A stretch of DNA of 64,000 bases from Acipenser ruthenus (Eukaryota > Chordata > Actinopteri > Acipenseriformes > Acipenseridae): NCBI RefSeq assembly GCF_902713425.1, contig NC_081214.1, forward strand, positions 22,030,208 to 22,094,207, given 5' to 3'. The translations under genes and the position numbers were made by a program. The notes beneath the pieces were generated by a model, which searched no databases, had not been told where the DNA came from, and worked only from the letters and a program-made list of their open reading frames with translations. The first letter of the stretch is position 1; every line of letters starts with the position of its first letter. Of the stretch, positions 57,801 to 64,000 are shown in pieces.

Positions 57801-60800
57801 ATAGTCCAGTACGTACAGAGAGACAGACCAGAACCTCTTATAGTACAGTACGTACAGAGAGACACATCAGAACCTCTTCTAGTCCAAGTTTCTGATCCTC
57901 TGAATCCAGGTTTCTCAATCCTGGTCCTGGGACCCGTGTCTGCTGGTTTTACTTCCAACAGAAGTAACCCTTGAACCCTTAAATGAACTATTCATTAGCT
58001 TCATTAGACCTTTTTCAGCTTTTAAACAGTTGGAGATTTCAAGTTAACTATACAACATAAGCACATTACTAGTTCAATTAAGAGTCTGATTAAGTAATTG
58101 AGAATTAAGCAGACACAGGGGTCCCCCAGGACCAGGATTGGGAAACCCTGCTCTAAATAACTTGAGGTAACGTCCACCCACCCAGTATAACCAGTTATTC
58201 ACATGCTTGCGATACTGGGGGCTCCTCTGTATCCGTTACTGAGGAATACATGAATATACAACCACTCTGAGGAGGAGGGGATTTTATTCAAAAGAAATCT
58301 GGTAATTTGATTATGCCAAGCATCCTGCTTTTTATGAAACCACTGCACACCGATTAACAAGGAAACAACTGTTTAAAAAAATAAATAAAAACACATAGAT
58401 TTCACTGTTAAGGCATGACTTTGGTAAAAACTACTTCCTGCTGATTTGAAATCTTCAGCACAGCTCAGAAAAGTGTACTTAGTCTGGGTTTTACTTATTA
58501 CTGAGTGTGAAGAAACTGGCAACACACGGGGGCTCCCGGGTGGCGCATCCAGTAAAAAGCACTCGCTAGAGTGCAGGCTGCGCTCTATAGTCTGGACGTC
58601 GCCGGTTCGAGTCTAGGCTATTCCACAGCCGACCGTGGACGGGAGCTCCCAGGGGGCGGCGCTCAATTGGCTGAGCGTCGTCCGGGGGGAGGGAGGGTTA
58701 GGTCGGCCAGGGTGTCCTCGGCTCACCGCGCACCAGCAACCCCTGTAGTCTGGCCGGGCGCGTGCGGGCTTGCCTGTAAGCTGCCTAGAGCTGCGTTGTC
58801 CTCCGACGCTGTAGCTCTGAGGCGGCTGCACGGTGAGTCTGCAGAGTGTAAAGAAGCGGGCGGCTGACGGCACACGCTTCGGAGGACAGCGTGTGTTCAT
58901 CTTCGCCCCTCCCGAGTCAGTGCAGGGGTGGTAGCGGTGAGCTGAGCCTAAAAATAATTGGGCATTTCAAATTGGGGAGAAAATAATAATAAAAACTAAT
59001 TGGCAACGACTAAATTTAAAAAAAAAAAAAAAAAGAAAAAAAAAACTGGCAACACCAAAAGAACAAACAGAAAAAAAACTAAAAACGCAGACTGTCTCCA
59101 TCGATCCCAGCGTTCGGTACTAAAATCACAACTTCCCACTGGAATATTCAAGCTTTCTCTGTGCCAGTCTCAAATAAGAGAATAACCTTTTCACAGCCTG
59201 CCTGCGTGCCTGCCTTTGTTCTTAACCTGCTATACAGACACCCCATAATACAACAGCCTAACCCTGCGAGGTCAGAGGTAGGAGTTGCTATGGATACCTT
59301 GAGGCCGCTCGATCTGCGCCTGCCCTGCGGGTCCTACAGGCGAGTGCTGAAGGCTTCCTGGGTCAGCAGGAAATAAAACACAGGAAACAAGACACATGCT
59401 CAACTTCTTGCACTCAATAGAAAGTATATCCACAGCTCAGCAGATCAATCCAGCCAGAACCTGAGCTTACTGAGTGACTTGAAAAATAAAGACTCACTGC
59501 ATTTTTCTGAGCTTATAGCACCTCGCAGTGGTGAATGGCTGCAGGATTAAACTAATTAAGACTCCAGGACATCATAATTACATATATATTGTATAAAAAA
59601 AAAAAGATATATATAATTTTTTTTAATTACTTAATTAAGTTTTATGCCTTCAACTTAAAATGTAAAGACATATACTGTTGCACTAATTATAGATGCAAAA
59701 ACTGTCCCCATTTAATAGTGATCATACCTACAACTTAGGCCACATATTATAATGCAACAGCCATCAAGACTGAATTTAGAATTGCCTCATAGTTATACAA
59801 ACGGTAATAATTGTGTCTGCTGCCAGCATTATGGGTTTCCTAAATATTGTCTATCTTTTGTGGCACCTTGCTAACACATACAGAACAGAGTGCTTTCTGG
59901 GTTAGTAAAACTAGCTTTCAGGCACTTCCACTTGTTATTGCCCCTCCCCTGTCTATTCATTATGACACTATTAAAATGAAGGTGGACCAAGCATATATAC
60001 TTTACAGTAAAGAGCCTCCTTACCTTGCCCTCTGTCCATTGGTACAGGACCTCCTTGAGGAATGCCAATTTGCTGCTGCATGCCACCTATCCAGGTAAAA
60101 CACAAGCATCAACAAGGGCACAACCACAAAGCATCCATTCAGTCCAGTTAGAATATACTATATACCCTGCTTAGTGTTTGTAACAGGCAAATGCAAATCA
60201 GCAGACTACCAAGACAAATCTTCCCACGTATATTCAGGTAGCTCTGCATATCAGAACAAACACACTAGTTCCCTCTGGTGGCCACACAGATGAATACATT
60301 TTGAAATGCTACTTAAACTTTCCTTTGGTGGCACACTGGGGTGGGTGCACATTGAAAGCTGAGAGAACAGTCCTACCACATGCCAGCTTGGCCAGTCAGT
60401 TTGGACATTGAGATTAATTGGCAAAGCTTACTTTAAGAAAATGAATGCAGCAACACTGCAGTGACTAGATGTGTTTTTAATCAACCATTTCTTTCATCTA
60501 GCTTTAGCTTGGTGTTTGAATCTCAGACGGCTCCCCCTTCTCTCTTACCTGCTGGACCCAGAGGGCCTGGCACCGCCACCCCTCCCAAGATTTGAGCAGG
60601 CTGCATCATCTGAGGGGCTCCGTTCACATGCATGCCCACCTGAGAAGGAAGAACAAGCAGAAAAGATTGCAGCAAAAAATACACAGATCACTTAGAAACT
60701 AACCAGCATGCCAGCATACTTCCAGCAACAGCTTTCAAGAAGTTTCCCGGCGCATGGTGGAGATACTGGTCCCAGAAACAAGGAAGCATGTTTCCTGGAC

Positions 60801-63696
60801 TACACCTAGCTTCTGCCTTCAGAAAAACTCTCCCACAAATATTCGGACAAACAGATAAGCTTCTTGGAGCATGTACAGCATTAAAGTGACTATGATATAA
60901 ACTGTGAAAATAGAAAGTGTAACTTATTTGTATGCAGAAAGCCAAGAATCTAAATATTGCTGCTGGGTGCAACAATAAACAGCATCCAAGTGCAGACATA
61001 TCTATTTGGTGTACTTCATGGCTATAACAAATTCTGGGTTTTTAAAATAGGTAATGCATCCATCACTTCAAAACACACAAATAAATTAATTAAAAGACAT
61101 TTTAACGAGCCTAAACATTATCTACTTAACATACTTTCTTATGTGTTATATTAAAATAGGTAGTATTCTCTTTTCTATCCAGAGTCAGGTGCCACTTGTT
61201 CTCACCATTTGCTGAGGCTGAGAAGCTGGAGGGTTGGGCTGGTTGAGGGGCAGGTTCGGAACAGATCCAGGACCAGGCTGGCTGCTGGGAATCAGGGGCT
61301 GGATGTTCGTGGGCCGATGAAGCATTTTCTAAAAAAAACAACAATAATATATATATATATTATTGTTATTTTATGTGTGTGTGTTGATCCACTGGTAGTT
61401 TTTTTTTTTTTTTTTTTTTTTTACAGAGAGAAGCATGAACACTCTGCCATGGGCATGCCTTACCAGTGCGATTTCGGGGTCCACAATCCTCATGACCACC
61501 TGTGCCTGCAGCAAGGCGTACGCCAGCTGGGGGTTCTGGAGAAGCATGTTCCGGGCTTCCTGGGGACTGTTCTGAACACACAGCTGGGGAGAGAAATAAA
61601 AAGCTGCTTGAGAGTCACTCAAGCACCCCTGCGTTCTGTGGATTTACTAGAAGATCAACCATTCTTTAACATCATGACAGATTACAATTAAACTAGGAAG
61701 AAAAAAAACCCCATAAACTTAAAAGAAACGCTTTCCAGTTTGATCATCATCCCTGGTGAATCTGGTTATCGGTTGGTGGCGATACCTACTTTCATCTGTT
61801 TCATCAGCTCAAACATCTGCTCTGGGGGGAGGCTGGCGACAGCGCGGCTGATTGACTCGGGGGCTTCTTCAGAGTTACAGGGCTCTCCGTACGGTGATTC
61901 AATTACCGGGGCACCAGTGCCCAGACCTGAGACAGACAGCAAAGCAAGGGTTACACTTCAGCTGCTTCACAACGACCTGCCAGCTCCCTCTTGAGACTGG
62001 AGAGAACAAGGACGGATGAAAACATCTTGGAATGAATTGGCATTTCAGCAATTCAATTCAACTGGCCGAGAAAACAATTCATTACAATCTGCAGTAGACT
62101 TCAGCCTGAAACTGAAACAAATTATACAAAAAAATGACCTGACAAAATATACCAAGGATATAAAACGGAGGCGAGTATCAGGGTTGGGGTCAGTTACTGT
62201 TTTTCAATTGCAATTCCAATTCCTTTTTCAAATCAAATTCCTAATTCCAATTCCAATTCCCTTTTGAATTACTTCAACTGAAGTCACTGTTAGTCAGATA
62301 CACTGGCTCCAAATAAAAGCAGTTGAACAATCAAACAATTATTACATCTCTAAAATATAAATTCCAATTCCTTCAAAGGAATCGGAATTAGAATTAGGAA
62401 TTTGTTTTAAAAAGGAATTGGAATTGAAATACAGGAACTGACCCTGTACCCTGGCTAGTATTTTGATCACTTTGAGAGTGTTCTATTGCTTGTTGTGATC
62501 ATTGCTTTCCACGGCAAATGCATTTATATTAGCAGGGACTCACTCTTGAGCTCCTCCTTGTTCTTTTCACTGGCAGCGTTGTCCACACGCAGGGCTCGCC
62601 CGCTGAATTCTCTCCCGTTCAGGTTGCGCATGGCACTCAGGGCAGTCTCCTGATCCTGGTACTCGCAGAAGCCATACCCCTTGGGCTTGCCAGTTTCCCT
62701 GTCATACACTAACCTAGTGGTCAAGCACACAGCAAAAGGAAACATGACAGAACGTTCTGTAACCCATAATTAAGAATACGTGCTCAGGAATGTCTGTACC
62801 AAGTTCTTAAGCATTACATTTATGCTTGAAATATCTACATAAAACAGTTACAAGAAATACATATTGAGGATGTTTACATTAAAACGTGAATCTATTAATA
62901 TCCTACCTGAAACTGACCACCAGCCCAACTTCTGAGAAAATATCCTTCAACTGCTCCTCTGTAGCTTCATATGGAATATTACCCACTGCAAAACAGGACA
63001 AAATAAACAGGTAAGTAACTTCTCAACAACACACATTTCTAGGGCAGCTGGTAACAGATGGTTTATTTAGCAGACGCCTTTATCACTTACAACAACCTCT
63101 CACCCGAAAGACGGAGCACAAGGAGGTTAAGTGATTTACTCAGGGTCACACAATGAGTCAGTGGCTAAGCTGGGATTTGAACCAGGGACCTCCTGGTTAC
63201 AAGCCCGTTTCTTTAACCACTGGACCACACAGCCTCCTATGTATCTATACTCATGGCACAGGCATCATTTTTCTATTTGTCCGATGTACTTTACCACGCA
63301 AAGGAATATGCTTCAGCCATATTTATGAAACAGGGTCATTTTTAGTTTTTCATAGAGTACGGAGACATATTAATTATAACAATAACAGATAATGAATTCA
63401 CGCAACAGTCACCGATGCATATACATTGCAGACCATTCTATATAGTGTGTGTATGTATGTAGCTTGTAAAAAACAACCACACATCCATGATACATGCACA
63501 GCGTGGACTTTCTAGTCAATGCACAACAAAAGACGCTGCTTAGCATTATTATGGAGCACGCTCTTCTCAACTTGAAATGATCCTCCGCTTCTCCGCCGTA
63601 ATACTTGCCGAACACAGATCGCAGGGACCGGTCCACGGCGGGATCCCTGTTCGCCGCCGCAGCAGCAGCAGCAACAGCAGCGGCTAGACTCGCCAT
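54810..63696 (-). CDS. CSTF2: Cleavage stimulation factor 64 kDa subunit (CstF-64)
   Basis: Binds the GU-rich element downstream of poly(A) sites and stimulates nuclear pre-mRNA 3'-end cleavage with CstF-77 and CstF-50. Coding exons: 63696-63609, 62985-62907, 62713-62544, 61926-61790, 61583-61464, 61328-61206, 60639-60549, 60086-60024, 59357-59298 (probably alternative), 57278-57137, 56848-56655, 56515-56373, 55157-55074, 54932-54810. Product 538 aa with the 60-nt exon, 518 without (human 577). RRM: RNP2 VFVGNI 28-33, RNP1 KGYGFCEY 67-74. The hinge ([15 protein letters not shown]) that binds CstF-77 or symplekin ends near residue 198; then a Pro/Gly-rich region and the C-terminal helical domain ending [11 protein letters not shown]. 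Odd points: a poly-alanine N-terminus, a GC-AG first intron, and a very short pentapeptide-repeat region. It converges on NOX1. Confidence 0.96.
55207..55450 (+). mobile_element. tRNA-derived SINE in CSTF2 intron 12
   Basis: tRNA-like head with GGTCCAGTGGTTAAAG and B box GGTTCAAATCC, a body with GTGTGACCCTGAGCAAGTCA, and the tail GTAAGTCGCCTTGGATAAAG plus GCGTCTGCTAAATAAA. It lies antisense to CSTF2. Its head and body differ from the 45.9 kb copy although the tail is shared, so it is a second SINE family using the same LINE-type tail. Confidence 0.85.
55838..56147. repeat. 36-bp minisatellite, about 8.5 copies, CSTF2 intron 12
   Basis: Units contain CACTGTAACCTCACTGGAGT then CTTACCACAGCA. 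One unit carries a small deletion. On the CSTF2 transcript strand each unit offers a donor-like GTG|GTAAGA, and most also an acceptor-like GGTTACAG. The unit is a multiple of three, so the long repetitive open frames are artefacts. Confidence 0.97.
57691..57886. repeat. 39-bp minisatellite, 5 copies, CSTF2 intron 9
   Basis: Five units containing GTACGTACAGAGAGACAGA and CCAGAACCTCTTATAGTCC, 39 bases each (13 codons), with few differences between copies. The open frames across it on both strands are repeat artefacts. Confidence 0.96.
57906..58150. mobile_element. hAT-type MITE (non-autonomous DNA transposon)
   Basis: About 245 bp with terminal inverted repeats of about 40 bp: one end starts CCAGGTTTCTCAATCCTGG, the other read inward CAGGGTTTCCCAATCCTGG. 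It is flanked by 8-bp near-duplications CTCTGAAT and CTCTAAAT. An 8-bp target duplication and CAGGG ends are typical of hAT elements. No transposase is encoded. It lies in CSTF2 intron 9. Confidence 0.8.
58526..59042 (+). mobile_element. Long tRNA-derived SINE with perfect target-site duplication
   Basis: About 500 bp inserted in CSTF2 intron 9, antisense to the gene. Head: A-box-like TGGCGCATCCAGT (58541-58553) and B box GGTTCGAGTCT (58604-58614). The body is GC-rich, and the 3' end is AAATAATTGGGCATTTCAAA and onwards to a 17+ A tail. It is flanked by the perfect 13-bp duplication AAACTGGCAACAC (58513-58525 and 59043-59055), so insertion was recent. The family looks like one common in sturgeon and paddlefish; that is recollection, not a search result. 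Confidence 0.9.
59298..59357 (-). CDS. CSTF2: Symmetric 60-nt exon of CSTF2, probably alternative
   Basis: Bounded by acceptor TTTATTTCCTGCTGACCCAG and donor CAAG|GTATCC, phase 1 on both sides, so it can be skipped without a frame change. It adds [20 protein letters not shown] between MDRGQ (previous exon) and VPMPDPRA (next exon), which are contiguous in the standard human protein. Mammalian neural beta-CstF-64 carries an insert at this place, so this may be its counterpart. The open frame, good splice sites and Gly/Pro-rich content support a real exon; expression is not shown. Confidence 0.6.
61348..61423. repeat. Simple-sequence cluster in CSTF2 intron 5
   Basis: This 135-bp intron contains an (AT)n palindrome, a (GT)n tract and a run of about 24 T on plus (A on the transcript strand). 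Confidence 0.85.
62179..62453. mobile_element. Second hAT-type MITE with long inverted ends
   Basis: About 275 bp in CSTF2 intron 3. The ends read inward CAGGGTTGGGGTCAGTTACT and CAGGGTACAGGGTCAGTTCC, and pairing continues through AATTCCAATTCC-rich arms. The 8-bp flanks GCGAGTAT and GCTAGTAT differ at one base. No coding capacity. It belongs to a different family from the MITE at 57.9 kb. Confidence 0.82.
63062..63238 (-). mobile_element. tRNA-derived SINE with internal deletion, CSTF2 intron 1
   Basis: Reverse-orientation copy of the family at 55.2 kb: B box complement GGATTTGAACC, head complement TTTAACCACTGGACCA, tail complement TTTAGCAGACGCCTTTATC. Compared with the 55.2 kb copy it lacks about 55 bases between two GTAAGT words, so the body is joined straight to the tail. 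Confidence 0.85.
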
Positions 63697-63860
63697 CTTC
63701 AACCTGGTGACCGACTCTTACGGAACTGTTTCAACGGAGGACCAAAGCGATTGTTTCCGGCCTGGAAAGACGACCTCACAACCCAGAGCAACGGCGTCCT
63801 CTCTAGTTCCAGTTTGGAGTTGGCAGGGCGGCTGGTTACTTTGGGAATAGTTTTTCAGTT
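63697..63860 (-). promoter_or_regulatory. CSTF2: Probable CSTF2 promoter and 5' UTR
   Basis: The sequence just upstream of the start codon is CpG-rich compared with the flanks and holds an ETS-like TTTCCGG near 63752 and a TTACGGAA element. There is no TATA box. This fits the broad CpG promoter expected for a housekeeping gene. The start site is not resolved. Confidence 0.4.
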
Positions 63861-64000
63861 TGCCTTGACGCGCCGACGATTTGATTAAATGAGAAATAAA
63901 TTAAACCATGTGAGAAATAAGTCATCTAATTATTTATTCGCTTTCTGTGCATGCTTTTCGTCTTGACACAAACAAGAGTTTTACGACAGTGGAACCAGGA

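Noticed and set aside
58571-58900. GC-rich open frames on both strands
   Set aside because: They lie wholly inside the long tRNA-derived SINE, which does not code for protein.
61399-61428. Long T tract then ACAG, resembling a splice acceptor on plus
   Set aside because: It lies in CSTF2 intron 5, and the gene is on the minus strand. No plus-strand exon follows; it is an A-tract on the transcript.

Overview
This is a vertebrate nuclear DNA window with spliced genes, large AT-rich introns, tRNA-derived SINEs, non-autonomous DNA transposons, microsatellites and minisatellites. It holds six complete protein-coding genes. Their order and relative orientation match human Xq22.1 read backwards: CENPI(-), TMEM35A(-), ARL13A(-), XKRX(+), NOX1(+), CSTF2(-). 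I reconstructed every coding exon by splice consensus, frame phase and remembered family sequences. All six genes give uninterrupted reading frames of near-normal length, so this looks like a healthy single-copy region with no pseudogene. The protein divergence and the SINE families point to a ray-finned fish. The long SINE at 58.5-59.0 kb resembles one I associate with sturgeon and paddlefish, so an acipenseriform is my best guess, but the sequence alone does not prove it.

Layout. 1-6.8 kb: no coding gene; a possible untranslated first exon of a minus-strand neighbour (DRP2 is expected from synteny) near 2.4-2.6 kb. 7.3-15.6 kb: CENPI, 19 coding exons, with a CpG-rich promoter near 16.3 kb. 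16.4-19.0 kb: spacer with a SINE tail and an AAT microsatellite. 19.0-21.3 kb: TMEM35A, two coding exons. 22.3-26.3 kb: ARL13A, nine coding exons, with a likely promoter near 27.4 kb marked by two facing ZNF143/THAP11-type motifs. 26.3-31.7 kb: gene-free divergent spacer. 31.7-40.0 kb: XKRX, three coding exons. 41.8-52.05 kb: NOX1, 13 coding exons. 52.05-54.8 kb: tail-to-tail 3' ends of NOX1 and CSTF2. 54.8-63.7 kb: CSTF2, 14 coding exons counting one likely alternative exon.

The genes are neighbours by ancestry rather than by shared function: kinetochore assembly (CENPI), nicotinic receptor folding (TMEM35A), a cilium-type small GTPase (ARL13A), an XK-family membrane protein (XKRX), a superoxide-producing oxidase (NOX1) and pre-mRNA 3'-end processing (CSTF2). 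The XKRX-NOX1 pair is the paralogue of the XK-CYBB pair elsewhere in vertebrate genomes.

I found no wholly new system. The points most worth checking are: the ARL13A protein, which keeps an ARL13B-length tail but appears to lack the RVxP ciliary signal; a symmetric 60-nt CSTF2 exon where mammals carry the neural beta-CstF-64 insert; an (AAT)18 tract filling the polypyrimidine position of an ARL13A splice acceptor; a 36-bp minisatellite in CSTF2 that repeats splice-donor-like and acceptor-like sites; two hAT-type MITEs with 8-bp target duplications; and two long near-perfect hairpins.
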